From CAIWXH01 sp964555675 (GTDB lineage Bacteria; Chloroflexota; Chloroflexia; Chloroflexales; Chloroflexaceae), in the NCBI GenBank assembly GCA_964555675.1, contig CAZKTU010000084.1, forward strand, positions 1 to 24,180: DNA of 24,180 bases, given 5' to 3'. Below the pieces are notes generated by a model. It was not told the origin of the DNA. It did not search any database and saw only the letters and a program-made list of their open reading frames with translations. The position numbers and the translations under genes were made by a program. Shown here piece by piece: positions 15,612 to 22,267 of the stretch; the stretch's first letter is position 1, and every line of letters starts with the position of its first letter.

Positions 15612-16829
15612 CTAGTCGGCGGCGACGCTCCACATATTCACGGCGCGGGCCTGCTCGACGGCGGGCGCGAGGCGGGGGCGTTCGAGCAGGTCGGCCAGCA
15701 TCGCGGGCAGGCGCACCAGGGCGTTCATATCGAGCCGCTCGCGCACGCGCGGGGGCGCCCCCAGGTCGCGAGAGAGCCAGGCCCCGAGGGCCGCGGGCGT
15801 CAAGTCTTCGTCGAACAGCACGTGCAGCAGGCCGAGGTCGCGCAAGCGCTCGGCGCGGATGCGCTGCTCGAGGCGCGGGCGGCCCCGCGGCACCACCAGC
15901 GTGTGAGTCTCGAACGAGAGGGCCTCGCAGACGGTGTTGTAGCCGCCCATGGCCACCAGCCGGTCGGCGCGGCGCAGCAGGCGGGTCGGCTCGTCGAGGA
16001 ACTCGAGCACGCGCAGGCGCGGGTTGTCGGCGGCCAGGGTATGCAGGCGGGCCCGGGCCTCGGCGGGCATAAACGGCCCGGTGACCACCACGCTGTTCAT
16101 GTCGCGGGGGGCGCCCTGAGCGAAGGCCAGGGCCAGAGTATCGCCGTCCTGTCCGCCGCCGACCATACAGAGGGCCAGGCGCCCCTCGGGCAGGCCGAGG
16201 GCGGCCAGGGGGTCCTCGTCGCCGCCCGCGCCCACCCGCTCGATCGGGTCGAGGTAGCCGGCATAGCTGAGGCGGGCGGCCACGTCGGGGGCGAAGCGGT
16301 ATTCGCGCGCCTGGTCGTAGACTGTGCGGTCGCCGTAGACCCAGACCGCGTCGTAGTAGCGGCGGATGGCCGCCTCGTTGCCGGCGTTATCCCACTCGCG
16401 CCGCACCGTCTCGGGGGCCTCGAGGATATCGCGCAGACCCAGCACGATGCGGGTATGACCCTCGCCGCGCAGCTGCTCGAGGGCCAGCTCGAGCTCGCCC
16501 ACAGCCCCACGCGGCAGGTGGTCGACAATCAGCACATCGGGCTCGTAGGCGGCGAGGACGCCCTGAATGGCCCGGGCGCGCATCGCCAGCAGCTTGCGCA
16601 GCGAGACGTCGAGGTAGCGCGGCTCGCACTGCCCGTCCACCTTGCGCAGGGCGGGCAAGGTCAGCAAGTCGACGCCCGCCGGGATGGCGAAGCTGCCGGC
16701 CTGGCGGGCCTCGCCGATCACCAGGGCGGAGGCCTGGGCGGCCCCCGTGAGGGCCTGGGCGATCAGCAGGGTGCGACGGATGTGGCCGAGCCCAACCATC
16801 CCTGGTGAGTAGAGTGCGATGCGCTGCAT
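15612..16829 (-). CDS. Predicted glycosyltransferase (MurG-like, COG4671 type), first gene of the glycan operon
   Basis: This is a 405-residue predicted glycosyltransferase. The N-terminus MQRIALYSPGMVGLGHIRRT (residues 1-20) and the donor-site MGGYNTVCEALSF (294-306) are typical of the predicted glycosyltransferase group COG4671. ERRAEGHTRI-type central segments (GLRDILEAP at 131-139) also fit that group. ATG at 16827-16829 is preferred because GAGGA lies eight bases upstream. However, the frame stays open to an ATG at 16892, inside the conserved GTATG box, which would add 21 residues beginning MCLAERR; the equivalent ATGs at the other two boxes open separate short frames. The gene leads the long minus-strand operon and has its own promoter region upstream. 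Sugar donor and acceptor are not predictable. Confidence 0.85.
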   Translation of the reverse strand: MQRIALYSPGMVGLGHIRRTLLIAQALTGAAQASALVIGEARQAGSFAIPAGVDLLTLPALRKVDGQCEPRYLDVSLRKLLAMRARAIQGVLAAYEPDVLIVDHLPRGAVGELELALEQLRGEGHTRIVLGLRDILEAPETVRREWDNAGNEAAIRRYYDAVWVYGDRTVYDQAREYRFAPDVAARLSYAGYLDPIERVGAGGDEDPLAALGLPEGRLALCMVGGGQDGDTLALAFAQGAPRDMNSVVVTGPFMPAEARARLHTLAADNPRLRVLEFLDEPTRLLRRADRLVAMGGYNTVCEALSFETHTLVVPRGRPRLEQRIRAERLRDLGLLHVLFDEDLTPAALGAWLSRDLGAPPRVRERLDMNALVRLPAMLADLLERPRLAPAVEQARAVNMWSVAAD

Positions 16830-16884
16830 GCTGGTGTCCTCGCTTGCTGCCGCCGGGCGACTTGGCCCGGCACGTCGTTCTGCA

Positions 16885-16915
16885 AGACACATACAGCCCG
16901 CCGCGCAGAAAATAC
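16885..16915 (-). promoter_or_regulatory. Element copy A: GTATTTTC-N13-GTATGTGTCT
   Basis: On the minus strand GTATTTT (16915-16909) and GTATGTGTCT (16894-16885) are separated by exactly 14 bases, as in copies B and C. Copies A and B share all ten bases of the second box. The element is 60 bases before the glycosyltransferase ATG and, if the sigma-70-like promoter at 16946-16974 is used, lies within the 5' leader of the mRNA. Confidence 0.65.
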
Positions 16916-16945
16916 TGTTTCCATTAAGAACTTTCGGCTTTTGTG

Positions 16946-16974
16946 ATTGTATCTTTAAGAGAGCATTATGTCGG
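16946..16974 (-). promoter_or_regulatory. Sigma-70-type promoter of the glycan operon
   Basis: The minus strand reads CCGACA (16974-16969), a 17-base spacer, then TACAAT (16951-16946), in an AT-rich island that stands out from the GC-rich surroundings. The predicted start near 16939 gives a leader of about 110 bases containing element copy A. Confidence 0.5.
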
Positions 16975-16978
16975 CATT

Positions 16979-17010
16979 AAAAGAGGCCGCCCCCAATGAT
17001 GGGGGCGGCC
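16979..17010 (-). terminator. Intrinsic terminator of the subtilase gene
   Basis: A perfect 10-base-pair stem (16985-16994 with 17001-17010, GGCCGCCCCC and complement) with a six-base loop is followed on the minus strand by TCTTTTAA. It lies 25 bases after the subtilase stop and insulates that gene from the glycan operon. Confidence 0.85.
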
Positions 17011-17034
17011 CTGGAAGGCGACTGAAGGCCGAGT

Positions 17035-18342
17035 CTACGGGATATCGGGGGTGACGCAGCTGCCTCCGATGCTGCTGTGCTGGGCCGAGAGCTCGGCCCC
17101 GGAGCGGGCGGCGCGCAGACTGGCGGGCAGGTCGATGCTTCCGTCGCCGAGCAGACCGACGAGGTCAGGGGTCGTCCGCGCGGTGCCGCCGATCAGATCG
17201 GCCACCTGGCGCACATCGAGGGCGGGGCGCAGAGCGCGGATCAGGGCCGCCTGCCCGGCCACGAAGGGCGTGGCCATCGAGGTACCGCTCCACGCAGCAT
17301 AGCCGTCGCGCGGGAAGGCGCTGAGGATACGCTCGCCGGGGGCGGCCACGGCGACCCAGCCGCCCAGGTTGGCGAAGGGCGCGGGGCGCCCGCCGAGGCC
17401 GACGGCGGTGACGGCGATAGCGCAGCCCGCCGCGGCGGGGTACTGCTTCTCGTCGGTGGCCTCGTTGCCCGCGGCGGCGGCCACCACGGCCCCCGCCAGG
17501 GTAGCGGTGCGCACCGCCTCCTTGAGCAGCGCGGAGCTGGCCGGGGTGCCGAGGCTCAGGTTGATCACCCCGGCGCCGGTGCGCGCGGCGTAGACAATCG
17601 CCTGGGCGACCGCGAAGGCGTCGCCGTCGCCCTCGGCGCTGAGGGCGCGCAGCGGCAGCAGACGCGCCTCGGGCGCCACCTGGCGCACGATCCCGGCCAC
17701 GTGGGTGCCGTGGCCGAAGGCCTCGTCGGCCAGGCCGTCCAGGTCGTTGTCGACCCCATCGGCCAGGTCCTCGGGCACACTATCGCCGTCCACGAAGTCG
17801 TAGCCGCCGGGGGCCAGGGCGCCGGCCAGGGCGGGGTGGTCGAGCTGCAGGCCCGTATCGATGATCGCCACCGTGACGCCCGCGCCGCGGCCGATCGTGT
17901 GGGCGGCGGCGAGGCCGATCTGCGCCAGGGCCGGCTGGGCGGGCAAGGGCGAGGGGTCGAGGCCGCCCCACGAGCCGATCCCGCGCGGGTTGGCCTCGGG
18001 GGCCCGGCTGATGTAGTTCGGCTCGGCGAAGCGCAGGCGCGGGTCGAGCTCGATCTGCTCGGCGAGGAGATCCGGATCGACGCCGGGCGGGGTGCGCAGC
18101 AAATAGACCGCCGACCCGGGCGCAAGCTCGGCCAGGGTAGTCGTGCCAAGCTCGCCGTTAAGCTGCTCGACGCTGAGGTCGGACAGCTCGTCGATCGCGA
18201 CGACCAGCTCGTCGGGCTCGTAGGGGCGCGGCAACCCGGCCGCGACGGGGCGTGGCTGGGCCCCAAGGGCCAGGAATACGAGTGCGAGTGCGAAGAGCAG
18301 CGTCAGGGCCGATCGGGTCCGACGCCGAGCGTTCGTAGCCAT
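17035..18342 (-). CDS. Secreted subtilisin-like serine protease (family S8)
   Basis: This is a 435-residue protease with a signal peptide: an arginine-rich start (residues 5-10), a hydrophobic core (12-27) and a likely cut near VAA-G (33-36). A propeptide region of about 80 residues (40-120, with AEPNYI at 106-111) is followed by the S8 catalytic domain. Catalytic residues are all present: Asp162 (IDTG), His211 (GHGTHVAG), oxyanion Asn293 (AAAGNEA), Ser355 (GTSMATPF). An acidic insertion DGVDNDLDGLADE (195-207) just before the histidine looks like a calcium site. ATG at 18340-18342 is chosen over the TTG one codon earlier because of GGAGG at good spacing. It lies 181 bases after the CHAT gene on the same strand and ends in its own terminator. 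It acts outside the cell; whether it works with the CHAT protein is not known. Confidence 0.93.
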   Translation of the reverse strand: MATNARRRTRSALTLLFALALVFLALGAQPRPVAAGLPRPYEPDELVVAIDELSDLSVEQLNGELGTTTLAELAPGSAVYLLRTPPGVDPDLLAEQIELDPRLRFAEPNYISRAPEANPRGIGSWGGLDPSPLPAQPALAQIGLAAAHTIGRGAGVTVAIIDTGLQLDHPALAGALAPGGYDFVDGDSVPEDLADGVDNDLDGLADEAFGHGTHVAGIVRQVAPEARLLPLRALSAEGDGDAFAVAQAIVYAARTGAGVINLSLGTPASSALLKEAVRTATLAGAVVAAAAGNEATDEKQYPAAAGCAIAVTAVGLGGRPAPFANLGGWVAVAAPGERILSAFPRDGYAAWSGTSMATPFVAGQAALIRALRPALDVRQVADLIGGTARTTPDLVGLLGDGSIDLPASLRAARSGAELSAQHSSIGGSCVTPDIP

Positions 18343-18523
18343 CAAGTCGCCTCCAGGCAGAGTACATATCGAATGGTCGCAGCTCGCTTGGCCCCTGGCG
18401 CTGTCGGAGGGCGCTGTCGGGGTGTCGCGCGGGCCCAGGTCGCCAAAATCTCACCGCCGCACATGGGCATCAGTGTTCAAACGCCGGCGCGTGCAAAACG
18501 TTACGGCCTCAAGGATAGTGGGC
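18343..18523 (-). other. Intergenic region between CHAT gene and subtilase gene
   Basis: This 181-base gap has no terminator with a T run and no convincing sigma-70 promoter. It contains an 11-base direct repeat GGCGCTGTCGG at 18397-18407 and 18410-18420, in tandem with a 13-base period. The GTATTTTC/GTATG element is absent. It may hold a promoter of another sigma class or simply be read through from the CHAT gene. Confidence 0.4.
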
Positions 18524-21370
18524 CTAAGAAGGTTCATGCTCATCCTCGGCGACGGGACGCCGTCGGCCGACCAGGAAGAAGGGCGCCCAGTAAAATGGGT
18601 GAGCCGCCAACTCGCGCACGGCGAGCTGCGCCTCGCGCAAGGCCGCAGCGGGGGTGCGGCCCCGGACCATCGCTCCATACCAGTGTTCCATCAGGCGCGC
18701 CGTCGAGGCGTCCTGGACCAGCCAGAGGCTGCCGAGGAGGGCGCGGGCCCCCGCGGCCAGGAAGGCCCGCGGCAAACCGATCACCTCGTCGCCGTCATAG
18801 ACCCGGCCGCGGCCCGACTCGCAGGCCCCCATGGCGACCAGGGCGCCGCGCAGGTCGAGCTGCGCAATCTCGCGGGCCGTCAGCCAGGCGTCGGCGAGCT
18901 GCAGCGACGAGAAGAGCGGATTGTCGCTGCGAAAGACGCCGTGGCAGGCCAGGTGCAGCACGGCGCAGCCGGGGGCCCGCTCGCGCACGGCGGCGGCCGT
19001 AGCCTCGGCGCCGATCAGCAGCTCGGCTGCGGGCAGATGGGCTGCGATCGCCCCCACCTCTTCGGCCACCAGGGGAATGAGCGGGTCGTCGACGCCCACC
19101 ACCAGCACCCGCCGGCTGAGGGGGGCCTGCTCGCCGCCGAGGGCCAGGGCGGTCACACTCGGCCCGTAGAGCACCTCGTAGGCGTCGATCAGGTAGCGCT
19201 GCCCGTCGTAGAGGGCGTGGAAGGGGATCTGGTGCAGCAGGCCGTGGGGCACGATCGCCAGGCGCCGGGGCGCGCCGGGGATGCGGGCGAGCAGCTCGGC
19301 CACGGGGGCCAGCAGCTCTTCGTAGAGGGCCGCCAGGACGTGGCGGGCCGAGCGCTCGAGCTGGGGCATGTAGCGCTCGACGAAGGCCGGACCGGCGGTG
19401 AAGCGCTCCCACTGGCTGGCGAGCCGCGCGATCTGGGGCTCGATGCGGGTGACGCTGCTCAGGCGACGCGCGACGGTCAGCTCGCCGCCGACGATCACGA
19501 AGGCCATGATCTCGTCGCCGAGCACGTGGTAGACCAGCACGCCGGCGGGGCCGCCGAGGCGCTGGCGCAACTCGTCCGCGGTGAGCGGGGCGGCCAGGGG
19601 GTCGGGCAGGGCCGGGGCCGCGCGCAGATGCTCGAGGGTGAGCAGCTGCTCGAGCTCGGCCGCCCTGGCCCGCAGGGAGGCGGCGCGGGCCGGGGCCTGG
19701 GGCGCGCCGCCGTAGGCGAGCAGCTCGGTATAGACGGCGTGCAGGTCGGCCTGGAGCGCCTCGAGCTCGGCCGAGGCGGCGGGAGCGCCCTCGCCCGCCC
19801 CGCCGAGGCGGTCGGCGAGGGCCCTGGCCCGGGCGCGCTCGGCGGTGACCAGGGCCGCCCAGCCGCCGCCGGCGGGGTCATGGTCGAGCTGCAGGCGCAG
19901 CAGGTCCTCGTAGACGGCGACCTTATCCTGGAGGAACGAGATGCGCAGGACCTCGCTGGCAACGGCGCCGCGCAGCTGCTCGATCTGGGCGATGGCCGAG
20001 AGCAGCAGCTCGCGGGCCTCGGCGACGCGGCCCTGGCGCCGGCGCAGGGCGCCGAGGCGGTGCTCGATGCGAAAGAAGAGGTGCGGGAGGGCCAGCTGGG
20101 CGACCACCCGGCGGGCGGCCAGCAGGTGCTCCTCGACGCAGACCAGGTCGGCGGCGCGCAGGTCGGCGAGGCGCAGGTGAGCGTAGAACTGCTGGACCGG
20201 CCACTCCTGGGCGCTGGCCAGGGCGAGGGCCCGCTCGGCGAGGGCGAGGGCCGAGTCACGGTCGCGCTGGGTGGCGAGGAGGGCGGCCCGCTCGAGCAGC
20301 ACGCCCGAGAGCAGGGCGTGGTTCCCGGTGCTGAGGAAGAGAGCCGCGGCCTCGTCGAGCGCGGTGGCGGCGGCCTCGAGCTGCTGGAGGGCCAGCTGGG
20401 CGTTGCCGGCGCCCCAGAGGGCCCGCCCGAGGTCGTGGGGCATGGCCGCGTCGCGCAGGCGGGCGGCGGCCTCGCGATAGGCGGCCAGGGCCTCGGGGTA
20501 GCGGTTGAGCGCCATGTAGGCGTCGCCGGTGTCGAGCAGCAGCACGTGGGCGTCGGCCTGGGCCTCGAGGGTCTCGAAGAGGCGCCGGGCCTGCTCGAAG
20601 ACGGCCAGGCTGCGGGTGAACTGCCCGAGCAACAGATGGGCGTTGCCGATATTGATCAGGGTGGTGGCGTGGAGCAAAGTCAGGCCGGCGTTGGCGAAGA
20701 GCTCGGCGCTCTGCTCGAACATGAGCAGGGCCTTGGTGGGCCGACCGAGGGCCAGCAGCACCACGCCCCGGTTCGTGCCGATCTCGCCAATCGCCTCGGT
20801 CATGCCGAGGGCCCAGTAGCTGGCCTCGGCCTCGGCGTAGGCCTCGAGGGCGGCCTCGTAGTGGCCGGTCTGCTCGTAGCAGAGGCCCAGGTTCTGCTGA
20901 ATAATCGCCGTGAGGAAGGCGCGGTCCTCGTCGTCGGCGAGCTCTGCGGCGGCGGCGAGGGTGGCGTGACCGACGGCGAGGGCCTCCTCGTAGCGGCCCT
21001 GCTCGCGCAGCACGTGGACCAGCCCATTGGTAGTGCGCAGGGCCTCGAGGCGGGCCCCGAGCGCCAGATAGCCGTCGCGGGCCTCGCTGATCAGGCCTGC
21101 GGCGGTCTCGTAGTCGGCGTTGAGCGCGTAGGCGCGGGCGGCGGTGTAGCGGGCCTGCGGGATCAGCTCGGCGGCCTCGATGCGCAGGGCCACGGCGAGG
21201 CCGAGCTCGGCGATCAGGCGACCACGCCCCGGGTCGCTGCGCATATGCTGGGCGGCGCGCTCCAGCAGGGCCGCGACCCGCTCGCGGGCGCGGGGGTCGG
21301 CGGCCAGCTGGTCGGCCAGGGCCTCGGCGGGCGCGTCGAGCGCCGTCTCAAGCCAGTCCAGAGCGTCCAT
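18524..21370 (-). CDS. TPR-CHAT protein, caspase-like protease
   Basis: This is a 948-residue cytoplasmic protein. Residues about 60-470 are alpha-helical tetratricopeptide repeats (repeated patterns such as GLCYEQTGHYEAALEAYAEA and GDAYMALNRYPEALAAYREA), a helical linker follows, and the C-terminal part (about 640-940) is a CHAT domain, a caspase-clan (clan CD) cysteine peptidase. Both catalytic residues are there: His810 in HLACHG and Cys850 in GACESGRG; the Cys-proximal EVIGLPRAFLAAGA and the terminal PFYWAPFFLVG are also typical. No signal peptide or membrane helix is seen. It starts 36 bases after the anti-sigma-like gene, following GGAAGG. TPR-CHAT proteins (the peptidase partner of gRAMP/type III-E effectors is one) sense a signal through the repeats and cleave a partner protein. 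The neighbour suggests the target may be the anti-sigma-like protein, which is inference. Confidence 0.93.
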   Translation of the reverse strand: MDALDWLETALDAPAEALADQLAADPRARERVAALLERAAQHMRSDPGRGRLIAELGLAVALRIEAAELIPQARYTAARAYALNADYETAAGLISEARDGYLALGARLEALRTTNGLVHVLREQGRYEEALAVGHATLAAAAELADDEDRAFLTAIIQQNLGLCYEQTGHYEAALEAYAEAEASYWALGMTEAIGEIGTNRGVVLLALGRPTKALLMFEQSAELFANAGLTLLHATTLINIGNAHLLLGQFTRSLAVFEQARRLFETLEAQADAHVLLLDTGDAYMALNRYPEALAAYREAAARLRDAAMPHDLGRALWGAGNAQLALQQLEAAATALDEAAALFLSTGNHALLSGVLLERAALLATQRDRDSALALAERALALASAQEWPVQQFYAHLRLADLRAADLVCVEEHLLAARRVVAQLALPHLFFRIEHRLGALRRRQGRVAEARELLLSAIAQIEQLRGAVASEVLRISFLQDKVAVYEDLLRLQLDHDPAGGGWAALVTAERARARALADRLGGAGEGAPAASAELEALQADLHAVYTELLAYGGAPQAPARAASLRARAAELEQLLTLEHLRAAPALPDPLAAPLTADELRQRLGGPAGVLVYHVLGDEIMAFVIVGGELTVARRLSSVTRIEPQIARLASQWERFTAGPAFVERYMPQLERSARHVLAALYEELLAPVAELLARIPGAPRRLAIVPHGLLHQIPFHALYDGQRYLIDAYEVLYGPSVTALALGGEQAPLSRRVLVVGVDDPLIPLVAEEVGAIAAHLPAAELLIGAEATAAAVRERAPGCAVLHLACHGVFRSDNPLFSSLQLADAWLTAREIAQLDLRGALVAMGACESGRGRVYDGDEVIGLPRAFLAAGARALLGSLWLVQDASTARLMEHWYGAMVRGRTPAAALREAQLAVRELAAHPFYWAPFFLVGRRRPVAEDEHEPS

Positions 21371-21406
21371 CAGCCTTCCAGGGGCGCTGCCCGCAGGGCG
21401 GGCCCA

Positions 21407-22033
21407 TTAGTGCGGCGGGCCCAGACGCAGGGCGAACGACTCGACCGCCACCTGGCTGCTGTCGCCCAGCAGGTCGAGGGTGTAGTCGCCGGGGGTCAGC
21501 GAGACGAACTGAAACTCGCCCAGGTCGTTCGTGAGCGACACGTCGACCAGCTCGCCGCCGCGCGAGAGGCGCGCCATCAGCCCCTCGGGGTCGGGCAGCT
21601 CGCGCGGGAAGATCTGGCCATTGACGTCGAGCCGGTCGCTGTGGCGGCTGGGGCGCATATTCAGGGCCACCTCGAGCAGGTCGCAGCTGAAGACAACCTG
21701 GCGGGCGCGCAGCTCGCCCGAGCGAAGCCCGGCTATGGCCGGCTGGGCCATGGCGCTGTCGAAGCTGAGCAGGGCGGCCACCCGGTCGGCGATACGCCGC
21801 GCCAGGGGCGGCTGGTACTGGCGCAGCAGAGCTGCGTGAAGATCGGGCGAGGGCGAATCGAGCTGCAGGCTGGAGCTGGCCCGGCCGAAGGCGCGCAGCC
21901 AGTCGGCGTCGGCCTGGCCCGCGGGGCCGGCGGCGGCCAGAGCCGCCGCGACCTGGGCGGCCTCCTCAGCAGGAAGACGGCCCTCGATCCAGTCGAGCAG
22001 GCGGTCGAACGGGATGAAATCGGTGCCCGCCAT
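21407..22033 (-). CDS. Anti-sigma-like protein with C-terminal transthyretin-like domain
   Basis: This 208-residue protein is not assigned to a named family. Residues 8-35 (FDRLLDWIEGRLPAEEAAQV) closely resemble the first helices of anti-sigma factors, where LLDYLDGxLxPEEAARVEAHL is common, but the zinc ligands (HxxxCxxC) are missing. Residues about 136-205 form a beta-rich domain with LTNDLGEFQFVSLTPGDYTLDL (168-189), the pattern of carboxypeptidase-regulatory/transthyretin-like repeats. There is no signal peptide or membrane segment, so it would be soluble. ATG at 22031-22033 follows GGGGGAG. It sits between the ECF sigma gene and the CHAT gene, the place where an anti-sigma factor or a protease substrate is expected. 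Its first residues MAGTDFIP are mimicked by the short frame just upstream. Confidence 0.75.
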   Translation of the reverse strand: MAGTDFIPFDRLLDWIEGRLPAEEAAQVAAALAAAGPAGQADADWLRAFGRASSSLQLDSPSPDLHAALLRQYQPPLARRIADRVAALLSFDSAMAQPAIAGLRSGELRARQVVFSCDLLEVALNMRPSRHSDRLDVNGQIFPRELPDPEGLMARLSRGGELVDVSLTNDLGEFQFVSLTPGDYTLDLLGDSSQVAVESFALRLGPPH

Positions 22034-22159
22034 CGGCGCTCCCCCTCACTACAACTATGCCAGCGGGCGAGCAGCCGGGACACCGTCGGTGCCAGTCGGA
22101 ACGTTCGCGCGCTGCCGGCAGCCCTTGATCGGACGGCTGTTCGGGAAGAAATCTGTGCC
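22010..22159 (-). repeat. Direct repeat of the gene start (GTDF-P coding), 132 bases apart
   Basis: The 18-mers at 22010-22027 and 22142-22159 match in 16 positions (CGGGATGAAATCGGTGCC and CGGGAAGAAATCTGTGCC on the plus strand). Each lies at codons 3-8 after an ATG with a G-rich ribosome-binding site. They encode GTDFIP in the anti-sigma-like protein and GTDFFP in the short frame upstream. Confidence 0.65.
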
Positions 22160-22165
22160 TTTCAT
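22055..22165 (-). CDS. Small reading frame, 36 codons, start resembling the anti-sigma-like protein
   Basis: The frame begins MKGTDFFPNS and ends ...AARPLA, with ATG at 22163-22165 after GGGGGG and TAG at 22055-22057, 21 bases before the next gene. Its first eight residues resemble MAGTDFIP of that gene, including the ribosome-binding site region, so it may be the remnant of a duplicated gene start or a genuine small protein or leader. It holds one cysteine and several basic residues and has no recognised domain. Confidence 0.4.
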   Translation of the reverse strand: MKGTDFFPNSRPIKGCRQRANVPTGTDGVPAARPLA

Positions 22166-22206
22166 GAGCCCCCCTGAAGCTGAAACGGATTCCTCAGCAG
22201 ACACAT
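22162..22206 (-). CDS. Short leader reading frame before the anti-sigma-like genes
   Basis: A 14-codon frame (MCLLRNPFQLQGGS) starts at the ATG of the conserved GTATG box and ends in a 4-base ATGA overlap with the 36-codon frame. It has no ribosome-binding site of its own. Its arrangement matches the leader frame before the ABC exporter. Translation is unproven. Confidence 0.3.
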   Translation of the reverse strand: MCLLRNPFQLQGGS

Positions 22207-22229
22207 ACGGCGGACGGCCAGGAAAATAC
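22199..22229 (-). promoter_or_regulatory. Element copy B: GTATTTTC-N13-GTATGTGTCT
   Basis: The minus strand carries GTATTTT (22229-22223) and GTATGTGTCT (22208-22199) with the same 14-base separation as copies A and C. It lies 38 bases after the sigma factor stop and 166 bases before the anti-sigma-like gene. It is the only promoter-like sequence seen in this 234-base gap. Confidence 0.65.
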
Positions 22230-22267
22230 AACCAATCTCGCCGAGTCTTTCGGTCGCCGGCCCTGGC

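Noticed and set aside
13465..18507. AAAACGTTACG found both in a glycosyltransferase gene (about 13467) and before the subtilase gene (about 18496)
   Set aside because: One copy lies in coding sequence for ERNVF and there is no shared flank or position relative to starts, so chance is more likely.
18422..22177. Very long open frame on the plus strand (1251 codons) opposite the CHAT and anti-sigma-like genes
   Set aside because: Its translation is low-complexity (rich in G, A, Q, E, L, V) and is the mirror of codon bias in the real minus-strand genes. No domain is recognisable.
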